The notes under the pieces are model-generated. The model was given only the letters and a program-made list of their open reading frames with translations, was not told where the DNA came from and did not search any database. The position numbers and the translations under genes were made by a program. A stretch of DNA of 64,000 nucleotides from Siniperca chuatsi (Eukaryota > Chordata > Actinopteri > Centrarchiformes > Sinipercidae), in the NCBI RefSeq assembly GCF_020085105.1, contig NC_058055.1:28403872-28467871 (forward strand), read 5' to 3'. Below, one piece after another: positions 33,439 to 45,489 of the stretch. How positions within the stretch are numbered: the first letter of the stretch is position 1; every line of letters begins with the position of its first letter.

Positions 33439-34902
33439 TTCACCATATCTGACTGTAGTGATTGATTGAGCAAGAAAGAAATTGAAAACACAGTTTCATA
33501 ATTTTGAAAACAACATTATTCATTTATAAAAACAACAAATGTCAGTGTTGCTTGAAATTCACTGTAAGTCACTGAGGCTGCATTCATCTCTCTGAATAGA
33601 TATATATCACTGTGTGTGGGAATCAATCTGAATTTATTAAAAATTTAATAATTCAATATAGCATAAGATCATTTAATTAAAAAAAGTAAAGCTTATTTGC
33701 TGCAACAAACAGATTTTTTACATTAAATACAATTGAGAAAAACAAACAACAACAAAAAACAAGCATTTATATTGTCAAAGACAACACAAAACTCTCTAGA
33801 GCTTATTTCCATCATGATCAACCTGTTAGGATGAACACATCACTTTACTGCCTTTGAACTGGCAGAGACAAGGGGAAAATACCACATACCACATAAAGGT
33901 TGAGTGGAAAAGCATGACCAACTGCTAGATCACGCATGTGTATCTGCCAGCATTTCCTCTCTACGTTCCTGATAGATTGCGCCAAAGGTGGTGGACACAA
34001 TACTGTGAACACCTGTGTAAAATAATGCACTCCAAATAAAAAACTCTGAAATAAATCTTTTGTGACACTTCATAAATTTAGCTGAGACTGTGTCAGAGAG
34101 GGGTTTCTTCAGCCAATGTTTGCGTTGGTGTTGTGGTGCATTTCAATTTCCAGTGAATATCAATCTTTCACCATTCTCTCAAAAAATAAAAGTCAACTAC
34201 ATCTGATTAATGAAACGTGTTCAGACAACAGATTTGTTGTTACCCACATGAAAATCTTTGTAAATCAGGATTGTTCTTAAACGGGATGCACATTTCATGC
34301 AATCACTCAATAGCATGAGCAAATTTTCAAATAATCCAGTATAAGGGCAGCAATCCTTGGTGTCATGTGCAAACTATCTACCAGAACAACAGTAAAGTGC
34401 AGTGCAAGATATAAATAAATAGTCAAAAGTTAAAAAAGTAGTGGCAAAAAAGTATTAAGTCTGAACTGAGAGTTGGAGCAGACCTCAAGTTTTCTGGGAG
34501 TTTGTTGCAGATATGTAGTCTCTCCTGGTCTTAGTGAGGACTCTAGCTCCTGTCTCAATTTCAGAACCCAAAATAAGTGGTGCACAGAGGTTTTGCCAAA
34601 CAAAAACTCCCCTCTTTGGCTTGTTTGTTTCTTTAATGTACTCTAAATTCGCACCACTGATCTTGTGTTTCTGGATTAGAGTGGTGAGACTTATGCCTGC
34701 TGTCATCTTGTAAGTCAATATGCAACATTATGACTTATTACACAATATGTGTCATCATGTCCCTACAATCTCTCATATCATCTTTGTTGATTTTGTTTTG
34801 TCACAAAAGTGCACCACTTCTCGTGCATGCAAAGGCTGCTGTGTTTTCTAATGTAGGTAGACACAGTTTACCACAATTTACTCTTGCACCAAGCACGACT
34901 GA
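33439..34902. other. OR4 3' flank, long form
   Basis: Non-coding. The first 530 bp match the flanks of the other array receptors. The part from about 33975 to 34550 is shared with the OR5 flank (44880-45560). From 34560 to 34902 it matches 6300-6652 upstream of unit 1. The last 340 bp before the next unit therefore show the form that OR2 and OR3 flanks have lost. Confidence 0.6.
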
Positions 34903-36149
34903 GAAAATGCTTCACCTAACTGAAAGTGAGAAGGCGAATATACAGAAGATTTAAATAAGCTGCTAATTGTGTGTCAGAGTCCCTCATAGTAATAAATAAA
35001 CACAAACTTAAAAATACAGTGTTTATTGTGTCATTGAGATTAGAACTTTTGTATCATTGTTTTTATATTTGATTTTCACTCTAAGTTCAAAATGAAAATT
35101 GGTAAATGCACACTTTCATGAAAAATAAAATAATGATTCTCAGCTAAACATTGACTCCTGCCCTAGTAACTGTAATCTTCTCACAGAATATCTACAGCTA
35201 ACAGCTTCCTAATACAACTGAGTGTTGAAACTCCAGCCGAAATGTCTTAAGCTGCAGATGCTAATGGCCAACAGATACTGGCTTCAAGAAAGCTCTGTAC
35301 TTTAGTAAACTGAAAAATCCTTTGAATTCTGTCTTGAAATACAAAAATTAAGGTGTCAATAGTTAATAAGTATGTCCTTTTTTTCAAATTTAGCCACTGT
35401 TCGTTTTGGGGCATTTCTGTAATTGAAAGGTGCCTTTTGCTAAATGTTGAGTGTAAATGTTGTTGTGGCAATGTTGTTTTTCAGCTGCTGAAAACACTCT
35501 GAGGTGTCACAAAGAGAAATCCCTCCCATCTGACCTAATCTCCTGATAACTCATTTAGACACATTAAATATTCAAACCTTACTCATGAATGTTTTCAGTA
35601 AATATTGACATGATTAATGGTTCCCGTGGGTGTTTATCAGGAATCTTCATGGAGAGGGGACAACATGTACCTCTGTGAAAACAAATTTTGGCAAAGTTCA
35701 GCAAGTCCAAAGTAAAGAGAAAAAACTTAACTTCAGTCTTCAATGTCTGAACCCTAAAACGTGTTAGTTCAAAACTGTGCTTACCTATTTCAAGCGACAC
35801 TTGACAAGATTTTAATACAAAGATTAGTGTGTCTTCTGAGTCTAAAGTTGGGCAGCAACAAAGAGGAACATCTCATCTCCACTGCCTGTTAATTCTCCCT
35901 GTTTACCAACATGGTGCATAGCTTCATAGTTAGGTATACTTTACACAGTAATATATATATTACATCATAGCATCTTAGCTAGCTAACATTAGATAGCTCC
36001 TCCATGGCCTTGCACATTCCATCCTCTTTGTTTTAAACACTGTACAACTCTTTTAATTTTAAAACAGATATATAACAGTAAATCTTGTAAATTTCGCTTT
36101 AAATACAATAATGCAATTTTATATTTATGATTCTTGACTTACTTTTTCT

Positions 36150-37990
36150 TTTCTCCTACTATGTTTGAGTTTGGCTAGGGCTGCGTCTGCTTCAGTGTTC
36201 CAGGAGAAGGGGATCTTGGAAGAGGTGAGTTTAGTAAGAGGAGCTGCCACATGACTGTAATACCAGATGCACCTGCTGCTTGCGATTAGCAGACATCGGC
36301 CACTCCAACACAGCATTAGTTTTGGCCGGATCTGTCCTCATCTGTCTACTCTCAAGGATGTAACTGAGGAAGCTCAGTGAACTGGTGTGAAATTCGCATT
36401 TCTCTGCCTTGACGAATAGTTTGTTCTCCAGGAGCCGTTGGAGAACCTGATGGACATGGGCAATGTAACTGGCTCTGTCCCGTCAGAAGATGAGGATATC
36501 GTCTAAGTAGATGGAGACAAAGCGATTCAAAAAGTCTCTCAGTACGTCATTGACCAGTGCCTGGAAACAGCTGGATCGTTACTTAGTCCAAACAGCATAA
36601 CTAGATACTCAAAATGATCCAAAGGGGTGTTAAAGGCAGTCTTCCATTCGTCCCCCTCCCGTCTCCGTACCAAGTGATGGGCGTTCCGGAGATCTAGCTT
36701 TGTGAATATAGTGGCACCGTGAAGGTGTTCGAAAGCGAGTTAATGAGTGGCAGTGTTATTTATTTTTGATGGTGATTTGGTTGAGGCCTCTGTAGTCAAT
36801 GCACGGGCGTAGTGTCTTGTCTTGTCTTTCCTCGCCACAAAGAAGAAGCCAGCCCCTGCTGGCAAGGAGGATGCATGAATGAGGCCTGCATGTAATGAGT
36901 CTTTGATGTAGCTCTCCATAACTTCCCTCTCGGGTCGGGACAGGTTGTAAAGGTGGTTATATGGAAGAGGAGCTCCAAGGGATAAGGTCAATGGCGCAAT
37001 CATAAGGGCGGTGCGGTGGTAGAAAGTAAGTCACGATATTCTTCGGGTATCAGAATTAGATCTGGGGGTTCCGGGTTGAGTGGTGGTGTACTGACCTCTG
37101 GTGAGGACCGAGCAGATTGCAAGCAGGTGAGAGACAATAGGAGGTCCAACTCAATTCTCCCATTAGTCCAGTCAATGTGCAGAATTTGTTGACGTAGCCA
37201 GGGGAAGCCCAGAACTAGTGGTGAGTTGGGAGACGAGATGAGTTGCGAGTGTGGCCCCATGGTCAGGATTTGGCTCCCAGGTCTCACGTATGCGGTTGTC
37301 CATTCTAATGCATAGCGAAACCATAGCGTCCAGGCCGGTGGGTTCATCCCGAGCTGCCAGCTCATCCTTCATTTGTTCGTTCAACCCCTTCACGAACATG
37401 CTGACAAGAGCTTCCTCATTTCACCCCGAGTCTGCAGCCAGTGTGCAGAACTCCACGGAATAATCCGCCACACTTCAGCTTCCCTGGCTGATCCGTACTA
37501 GCCGTCCTCCTGCGTTCCCACTGGCATCCGGATGATCGAACACATTCCTAATTTTTTCCAAAAATTCCGTCATGTAAAGTGACGATAAGGGTTGGCTACA
37601 ATGCCTTACCACCGCCCAGGCTGGGCCCGAGAGGCATTTGGCTCGTAAGGTGTAGCTGACAGAACCGGAGAGGCAGCAGGTTGGAGTAGCGTGGCAGATG
37701 GGACATGCAAACAGGCTTGTAGTGATCCGGGAGGAGACTGTGGCTGAGATCACCGGCGTAGTGTAGCTCTGAGGCAGAAGCAGACAAAAGTCACAAAACG
37801 AGACAAACTAGAAACTACTACAACATTTATTTAACTTGGTCGAGGTAGGAGCCTTTACGGAGATTTTGTAAAAGTGTACGGAGACAATCTGGCACTGGTA
37901 GTGTGGTAGAGCCTGGTATTTATGCTGTGGAGACTGATGATTAATTGGCGTCAGGTGTGCTGGTGATCAGCAGTAGGCGGGAGACCAATG
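36150..37990 (-). mobile_element. Sushi-like Ty3/Gypsy fossil, copy D
   Basis: Broken copy in minus orientation. Parts seen are LTR-derived sequence (about 37620-37990), some gag-like sequence (about 37250-37600), a pre-RT region (about 37000-37250), and reverse transcriptase with the start of RNase H (about 36150-37000). Integrase is not seen. It keeps a part of pol that copies A to C have lost, so the deletions happened separately after duplication. Many breaks. Confidence 0.78.
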
Positions 37991-38036
37991 AGCCAGACCA
38001 GAAGACACACACACACACTGAACCCGGCCTCTGTCA

Positions 38037-38263
38037 TGTATATTGTGAGGTAGGCTACACAGGGAGCGTAGAGAGCAGTGGAAACAGAGCTTTTAATCAG
38101 GAATGGACAGACTCAGGAAGTTCAATCTTTCCACAAACAGTTCAAAACCAGTAGGCTATGTCTCATGTTACGAGACTGTGGCAATGCACTACGAGACAAA
38201 GCAGAGCATTTTTTGAGCAGGTTAACAAGGGGGACGGGTTTTGGTCATTTTGCTAACATATCA
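38037..38263 (-). mobile_element. Short LTR relic, second copy
   Basis: Same 227-bp LTR-like block as 11178-11404, with the same adjacent purine tract (minus strand GGGGGGA). It is followed at about 38347-38452 by a shortened copy of the non-LTR fragment seen at 11490. Confidence 0.5.
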
Positions 38264-39027
38264 TCCCCCCTCAAATCGCCTACTGGCTGTGGTAGTGACT
38301 GAACGACAGATCACAAATACACGTGGCTGACATGAATTTCCTTCACAGGGTGAGGAGCTCAGACATCTGGAAGGGCTTCTGAGTAGAACCACTGCTCCTT
38401 TGTGTAGAAAGGAGACACTTGAGGTGGTTCAGCATGTGATTTGCATGCCTCCTCGATTAATGTAGCAGCAAACAACTTTGCTATGTAAAGATATAGAGGA
38501 GTAATGACGTGTTGTCATTGCAGCCTCTCTGTGCTTTATTTTGGTAGCCAGTCCGACGTTAGTGCAGTTCCCTAACTGATGAATGGGCGAGGTTGCTAAT
38601 TGTCAAAACGCGCCTAAGGCATGTTAGTGCAAGTGATTCCCTCCCTGTGAAACTGTTGGCTGTGAGGAGAGCAATATAACGGCTGCTTCTTTTCTCATCT
38701 AACTTTGTGAATTAAGGATTCATTTATAACCAGAGTGTTTGTTATGGTACACAGATTCTGGACCCAAAAGCACAACTGACAGAGTTGAAGTGGTTAGTTG
38801 TGGTTTATTGCAAAAACAAATAGTAACCAGGTCTGTGGAAGGAACAAACACGTTTTGGTGAGTTTTATTTTGTTTCTGTCCACTTTTAATGAGCTGTGTT
38901 TTACTATGATCTGCGAGGTGAAATTACTGTTTTTGTCAATAGAGTCTGGTGTGCCGTAGTGCACATTTGTTTTGGTCTGAGATGCTGGTGCTGTAGTATG
39001 ACATTTCGTGGCAGTGAATGTCGCTTA

Positions 39028-39360
39028 CTAGGGATGCACAGATCGATCTGATATTCAGTAAAATATGCGATCGGGATTAATGCTCTTAAGTTGCCGCTCT
39101 TGAAAACTGAGGACGCATATTTGTTTACTAGCGGTTCTTGACCTCTCCGATATGACAACTGCACAGATGCATAGCGGTGACATACAGCATGCTCCCTTCC
39201 AGTCAAGATGGTGGCGAAGATAACAAACTGTGATTTATTCATCTCGTATGGTCTAACTGTAGTGGATCATATCATAAAGTTAATCTGCAGATGCAGATGT
39301 TTTCAGCCTCGCAGTTGTTGATGGCTTGCTGCCGGTTAGGATGAGTGAGGAGTCAGCAGT
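39028..39360. repeat. Retained segment with hAT-like 'GGGATGCAC' start
   Basis: Begins ACTAGGGATGCACAGATCGATC, a form that recalls non-autonomous hAT-type elements common in fish, and the downstream flank has TATCGGCCGATATGG. Units 1 and 2 have only a short remnant (GGGATGTCCAGGTCGATCG near 12322 and 19342). I could not define both ends, so the family call is weak. The point that unit 4 keeps about 310 bp missing elsewhere is seen directly. Confidence 0.35.
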
Positions 39361-39471
39361 CGGTATAAAACAGAGCAGTCAAAAGCCAGTCGCTATAAAG
39401 ATCAATTTCCAGCCATGCTGGATTAAATTTACACTTCCCTGGCATATTTAGTGTTCATAACGGGCTCATCA

Positions 39472-39979
39472 TGTCGTAAGGCGAGGTGCTATATGGAGGT
39501 ATGTGGACCCAAAAGCAGATGACAAGGAAGCAGTCTCAGGGTGAAGTAGCCGGATGACTACCGAGTTTATTGTGGGGTGGAATGCAGGCATGTACAGGCA
39601 GAGGTGAAAGCAGGGGAGTGAGTCCAAGGTGGAAAACACAGTTCACAAAGGAGCAGCCAAAATCCAAAACCACAAATCCAAAATCACAAATCCAAAAAAG
39701 GTCCACGGGAGAACAAAGAATCCAATACAACCTTACAGTCAAGGCTTGACAGGAACAACACCATGTGTACAACGATGATCCGACACAGAACAAAGAAAAG
39801 ACCAAGACTAAATACCCTAGGGGAGGTGAGATAACAAGACACAGGTGCCAACAATCAAGGGAGGACCAATAATTAAAACTGGAGGGAAAACACAGACAGG
39901 AAGTAAAAACACAAGACACACAAGGGAAGAAGAATACTACCAAAATAAAACAGGAAGTGAGAACACCTAAATTACCACA
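39472..39979 (-). mobile_element. Solo LTR with CATCA target duplication
   Basis: 508 bp. It reads TGTGGTAATTTAGG...CTTACGACA on the minus strand, with a polyadenylation-type AATAAA. It is flanked by CATCA at 39467-39471 and 39980-39984. Units 1 and 2 have the uninterrupted site (CTCATCAAGGCAAGG near 12464 and 19484). The family is the same as the LTR at 40082-40735 in the opposite orientation. No coding part. Confidence 0.88.
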
Positions 39980-40081
39980 CATCAAGGCGAAGAAGAAAGG
40001 AGGGGGAGAGCCGGTGACGGTTCAGAATTTGAAAAATTAAAAAGCTGATCAATTTCTGATTCTGAGCAATTTGATTATAAT

Positions 40082-40735
40082 TGTTGTAGTTTAGGTGTTG
40101 TCACTTCCTGTTTTATTTTGTAGTGTGTTCCTTCCCTGGTCTATCTTGTGGTTTTTACTTCTTGTCTTTGTTTTCCCTCCAGTTTTGATTGTTAGTCCTT
40201 CCTTGATTGTTTGCACCTGTGTCTCGTTGTCTCACCTCCCCTAGGGTATTTAGTCTGGGTCTCTTCTTTGTTCAATGTTGGATCATCGTGGTACACATGG
40301 TGTTGTTCCTGCAGAGTGATTCTTACCGTGAGTTTTGTTCCCGTCTTGTGAGTGTTCCGGACTTTTGTGAGTGTCACCATTTGGCGCTCCTTTTGTTGTA
40401 CCTGGTTCCTGTGCCCAGTTCCCCAGCATTCTTACCGTGAGTTTGTATTGGATTCTTTGTTCTCCCTTGGACCTTGGCTGGATCCTGGTGTTTTGTATTT
40501 TGCTTGCTCCCTTGAACTGTTTGCCACCTTGGACTCACTCCCCTGCTTCCACCACTGCCAGCCGTTAACCTATCTGCCTTTTGTCTGTTCATTACCTGTC
40601 TGCCTACCGGTCTGCCTGTACTTGCCTGCATACCACCACCCAATAAACACTGTAGTCATCCAGCTACTTCACCCTGATACCGCTTCCTGTTCATCTGCTT
40701 TTGGGTCCACATACCCCTACACAGCAAATACGACA
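40082..40735 (+). mobile_element. Solo LTR with ATAAT target duplication
   Basis: 654 bp, TGTTGTAGTTTAGG to AAATACGACA, with CCAATAAACACTG as the polyadenylation signal. It is flanked by ATAAT at 40077-40081 and 40736-40740. The empty site GATTATAATGACTTG is present in units 1 and 2. It lies only about 100 bp from its inverted relative at 39472-39979. Long open frames inside it are chance frames on both strands. Confidence 0.88.
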
Positions 40736-40833
40736 ATAATGACTTGATGAACAAAACTTTGGTCAAAATATAAGACAGCCTTATGTAGTTCATTAGAATT
40801 TCAAGGACTTTTTAAGCGCAAGGGGCTATTTTC

Positions 40834-42703
40834 CTATTTTTGTAACCTCTGCTGTGTGCCTGACTACTAACAAGGTGAGAGGACAGCTGATGAAATTCCA
40901 CTCAAACAAGGCTGCAGGACCTGATGGCGTTTGCCCCGGAGTGCTAAAAGCTGTGCCCCCCAGCTATGTGGAGTCCTTCAACATGTTTTCAACCGGAGTA
41001 TGAGTCTTCAAAGGGTCCCTGTTCTGTGGAAGACTTGTTTCTGTGCCGAAGACTATGCGTCCCAGTGGTTTCAAGGACTACAGACTGGTGGCACTGACCT
41101 CCCACATAATGAAGACCCTGGAGAGACTGGTGCTGGAACAGCTGCAGCCCATGGTCAGACCCCTCCTTGACCCTCTTCAGTTTGCCTACCAGCCCCGGCT
41201 GGGAGTTGAGAATGCCATCATCTTCCTGCTGAACCGCATCTACAGTCACCTGGACAAACCGGCAAGCACAGTGAGGATCATGTTTTTTGACTTCTCTAGT
41301 GCTTTCAACACCATCCGGCCAGCCCTGCTGGGGGAGAAGCTGGCAGCGATGCAGGTGGATGCCCCCCTTGTGTCCTGGATTGTGGACTACCTGACTGGCA
41401 GACCACAGCATGTGCGTCTGCAGCACTGTGTGTCGGAGAGCGTGGTCAGCAACACTGGGGCCCCTCAGGCGACTGTCCTCTCTACCTTCCTCTTCACCAT
41501 CTACACCACGGACTTCAGCCACCACACAGAGTCCTGCCACCTTCAGAAGTTGTCTGATGACTCTGCTGTAGTGGGATGTATCTGCGAGGTGATGAGTTGG
41601 AGTACAGAGCTGTGGTGGGGAACTTTGTCTCATGGTGTGAGCAGAACCATCTGCAGCTCAATGCAACAAAGTCTAAGGAGCTGGTTGTAGACCTACGAAG
41701 GGCCAAGGCACCAGTGACCCCAGTTTCTATCCAGGGGGTCAGTGTGGACATTGTAGAGGACTACAAGTACCTGGGAGTACATATGGACAATAAACTGGAC
41801 TGGACTAAGAACACTCAAGCTCTTTACAGGAAGGGCCAGAGCCGCCTCTGTTTCCTGAGGAGGCTGAGGTCCTTCAACATCTGCCGGACAATGCTGAGGA
41901 TGTTTTATGAGTCTATGGTGGCCAGTGCTATCTTGTATGCTGTTGCATGCTAGGGCAGCAGGTTGAGGGTAGCGAACTACCTACCCTTTAACAGGCTCAA
42001 CAAACTGATCCGTAAGGCCAGTGACATTGTGGAGGTGGAGCTGGACTCTCTGGCGTTGGTGTCAGAGGAGGATGCTGGCCAAACTACATGCCATCTTGGA
42101 CAGTGTCTCCCACCCACTCCATGATGTGCTGGTCAAACATAGGGGTACCTTCAGCGAAAGACTCATCCCCCCCAAAAAGCACCACAGAGCGCCACAGGAA
42201 GTCATTCCTGCCTGTGGCCATCAAACTCTTTAACTCCTCCCTCTAAGTGTCAGTCTATATGACCCTAAGTCATTAAACTGGACATTGGAGCATTAGCATC
42301 ACTGCCATACTTGAAATAATTGTGCAATATTCTGTGTTAATACTGCTATGCAATATACTGTTTTCAGTTTAAAATTCCGTTTATTGATATTTATTCATAC
42401 TTCTATTACTGCTGTGCAATATCCATCGTCTCATAATCATCTTAATAAGCTACACTTAACTTGACAGTACTCATTATTGCACTATTATTATACCATACAT
42501 ACTTATCAACCTCTAAATCCACTTTGGTACTTACACTTATTTTAGCTTTTATACTTATATCCACTTTGTACTTAATCTTAGTGTATTATTATTTTCTGAT
42601 TTGCTTAGTACTTCTATTCCTGTGTGCCCTGACATGATAGTGAGTAGCTGTAACGAAAGAATTTCCCCTCGGATCAAAGTATGTTTGATTCTGATTCTGA
42701 TTC
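40834..42703 (+). mobile_element. Rex1-like LINE (copy b)
   Basis: Second copy at the same site as copy a: its 3' tail of GATTCT units joins AAGGTATTCCAG exactly as at 31816. Its 5' junction is kept here (GGGGCTATTTTC then the element), while unit 3 has lost that side. Reverse transcriptase is read from about 41043 (KDYRLVALTSHIMKTLERLV, FDFSSAFNTI) and shifts frame near 41580, just after LSDDSAVVGCI, continuing as EYRAVVGNFVSWCEQN to an in-frame TAG after YAVAC at 41953, the same stop as in copy a. GAPQATVLS replaces the usual GAPQGxVLS. It is inactive and lacks endonuclease. Confidence 0.83.
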
Positions 42704-43037
42704 AAGGTATTCCAGTACTTAAATTTTTAATACTGCTATACCAGCTGCTATAACAAAACAAAAAATGATCTGTATCGGCTGTGTATCGGCCGATATGGCT
42801 CATAGACGATCGGCAACAGGTCCGTTAAGTTTCCTATAGTTGTAGAAACAGTGTGGTTGGAGAGTGTGTCATTGTGTTGTGGCAGGAAGGTTTGCACAGA
42901 TATTTGGACTTCCTCTCTTCATCTCCAGAAAGTGGGCTGACAAGATAGAAACAGCAAGGAAACAAAAATAAGTAATACCAGCTTCCTCATTGGTCTTCAA
43001 AGTTGGGAAGAGACTGTTCTCTTCCATTACTGATCTG

Positions 43038-43134
43038 CTGACACGTGATGGTGTCACATGAACTTGGTGTGTCGACAGAGATCATAAACAATATGTGAGG
43101 TTTGGGAAACCCTGCAGAACAGCTCTGCCTGCAC
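43038..43134 (+). promoter_or_regulatory. Conserved OR upstream block of OR5
   Basis: Same three-part block (GATGGTGTCACATGAA; ATAAACAATATGTGAGG; AAACCCTGCAGAACAGCTCTG) as OR2. It ends about 185 bp before the ATG. The two solo LTRs and the LINE lie farther upstream, so the proximal block is untouched. Confidence 0.55.
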
Positions 43135-43318
43135 ATTAACGAGCATAACACCTATCCTGCTAACTTTCTATACAAAAAAAGATGTATGGGGTTAATTCTG
43201 GGTTTTTCTCTAAAGAGGACTGTTCACTGTTTTAGGAATACAAACTGGACAGGATTCAGTGTGATTTTATTCAATTACATCAACAAGATTTTTTTCATGT
43301 CTTAAGTGTTGCTCTAAG

Positions 43319-44317
43319 ATGTCAGCTACAAATCAGTCTAAGACCAACATCACTGTTGGACAGCAGTATGTGGGGTTACTGGAAAGAGTGTTAGTTTCCA
43401 CTCTGACTACAATGCCATGCTGTGTGTTTCTCTTCATTAATGGGACCCTGTTATTCACCTTGAGGAGTAAACCAGTGTTTTGTGAGACCTCCCGTTACAT
43501 TCTTCTGTACAACCTTCTTTTTGCAGACACTCTACTGTTGGCACAGAGCCAGTTAATGTACATACTATCTGCTTGTAGAATAAGGGTGACGTATCCTGTG
43601 TGTGGTGCTCTCACCATGCTCTCCAAACTCACAACTGTGATCTCCCCTCTCACACTGGTGGTGATGTCTATGGAGAGATATGTCGCTGTGTGCTACCCAC
43701 TGAGGCACGCTACCATCGTCACCATCAGAAACACAGCAGTGGCCATCATTGTGGTTTGGGCTTTTAGTTCACTAAATGTCCTCATTCGAGTTCTTTTGCT
43801 ATTAATATTTCCATTTCAAAACCTGCAGAGCCTGGAGATGAAAGATCTTTGCTCTGACATAGCCATGTTTCTTGTTCCAATATCTGAGCATTATGACAAA
43901 GCCTATACTTGTTTTCTGTTTGTATCAGCTGGTGTGGCAGTCACTTCTTCCTATATTGGTGTGATGATAGCAGCCAGGTCGGCCTCCACAGACAAAGCTT
44001 CAGCCCGTAAGGCTCGTAACACACTGTTGCTGCATCTGGTGCAGCTGGGCCTCAGTCTCTCCTCAACTATGAATAGCCCATTGCTCACAGCTATCTCAGA
44101 AATTGCATCGAGGGTAGTACTTGTGCGCATCCAGATTGTTTTTTATGTGTGTGTTTTTCTCCTCCCCAGATGTTTGAGTGCTCTCATCTATGGTCTCAGA
44201 GACCAGACCATCAGACCCGTCCTTATGTACCATCTATGCTGTCAACTGAAACGCTCAGTCGTCCCAGCCAAGGCTGAGAGGTCAAGCTTTGTCAAGTTTT
44301 CAGGGAGGCCTTCATAA
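43319..44317 (+). CDS. Odorant receptor 131-2-like (OR5)
   Basis: Intact, 332 residues, array type. The amino end (MSATNQSKTNITVG), TTVISPLTL, DLCSD, LTAIS and CVFLLP agree with OR2, while QNLQSLEMKD in the second outer loop agrees with OR4. ILSACR (with I for L) before TM3 and FLLP in TM7 are its small private or shared features. All structural landmarks (N41, D70, C95, E119-R120-Y121, W147, C178, LIYGLRDQT) are kept. The start is the ATG after GTTGCTCTAAG. It is the last gene of the array. Confidence 0.94.
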   Translation: MSATNQSKTNITVGQQYVGLLERVLVSTLTTMPCCVFLFINGTLLFTLRSKPVFCETSRYILLYNLLFADTLLLAQSQLMYILSACRIRVTYPVCGALTMLSKLTTVISPLTLVVMSMERYVAVCYPLRHATIVTIRNTAVAIIVVWAFSSLNVLIRVLLLLIFPFQNLQSLEMKDLCSDIAMFLVPISEHYDKAYTCFLFVSAGVAVTSSYIGVMIAARSASTDKASARKARNTLLLHLVQLGLSLSSTMNSPLLTAISEIASRVVLVRIQIVFYVCVFLLPRCLSALIYGLRDQTIRPVLMYHLCCQLKRSVVPAKAERSSFVKFSGRPS

Positions 44318-45489
44318 TTCACCATATCTGATTGTAGTGATTGATTGAGCAAGAAAGAAACTGAAAACACTGATTCATAGTTTTGAGAACAACATTGTTC
44401 ATTTGTAAAAACAACAAATGTCAGTGTTAATTGAAATTCACTGGAAGTCACTGAGGCTGCATTCATCTCTCTGAATAGATATACTGTATATCACTGTGTG
44501 TGGGAATCAATCTGAATTTATTAAAATTTTAATAATTCATTATGGCATGAGAGCATTTCATTAAAGAAATTAAAGCTTATTTGCTGCAACAAACAGATTC
44601 ATCTTTCAATTTACATTAAATACAATTGAGAAAAAAACAAAACAAAATACAAGCATTCATATTGTCAAAGACAACACAAAACTCTCTAGAGCTTATTTCC
44701 ATTATGATCAACCTGTTAGGATGAACACATCACTTTACTGCCTTTGAACTGGCAGAGACAAGGGGAAAATACCACATACCACATAAAGGTTGAGTGGAAA
44801 AGCATGACCAACTGCTAGATCACGCATGTGTATCTGCCAGCATTTCCTCTCTACGTTCCTGATAGATTGCGCCAAAGGTGGTGGACACAATACTGTGAAC
44901 ACCTGTGTAAAATAATGCACTCCAAATAAAAAACTCTGAAATAAATCTTTTGTGACACTTCATAAATTTAGCTGAGACTGTGTCAGAGAGGGGTTTCTTC
45001 AGCCAATGTTTGCGTTGGTGTTGTGGTGCATTTCAATTTCTAGTGAATATCAATCTTTCACCATTCTCTCACACACAGTGGCTGCCATCTTTAATGCCAG
45101 TGAATTTGGATCTATTTCAGCACATTACAATGGGTCTCCACTACCAATGTTTTTGTATATCTTTTCTTAACTTTGTTTAAATGGAGGGAAAAATAAAGTC
45201 AACTACATCTGATTCATGAAACGTGTTCAGACAACAGATTTGTTGTTACCCACATGAAAATCTTTGTAAATCAGGATTGTTCTTAAACGGGATGCACATT
45301 TCATGCAATCACTCAATATGACCAAATTTTCAAATAATCCAGTATAAGGGCAGCAATCCTTGGTGTCATGTGTAAACTATCTACCAGAACAACAGTAAAG
45401 TGCAGTGCAAGATATAAATAAATAGTCAAAAAAAAAATTTCATAAATAGCAGTGGCAAAAAAGTATTAAGTCTGAACTGAGAGTTGGAG

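Larger units (their letters stand above)
21873..34902 (+). repeat. Tandem unit 3 of 4 (carries OR4)
   Basis: Third copy, about 13.0 kb. It is enlarged by the 4.6-kb LTR element at 22108-26680 and the Rex1-like LINE at 29999-31816. A junction near 29970 joins the sushi-like fossil directly to the LINE, so about 2.5 kb of OR-proximal flank seen in units 1 and 2 is missing. Its 3' flank (33439-34902) is longer than in units 1 and 2. Confidence 0.78.

Noticed and set aside
33845-34030. A 61-codon minus-strand frame identical after OR4 and OR5 (44735-44920)
   Set aside because: Identity reflects recent duplication. The OR2 and OR3 flanks are deleted inside it and no protein feature is seen.
39536-40747. 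Long frames rich in C, F, L and P on both strands, which look like membrane proteins
   Set aside because: They fall wholly inside two solo LTRs with exact target duplications, so they are chance frames in repeat DNA.
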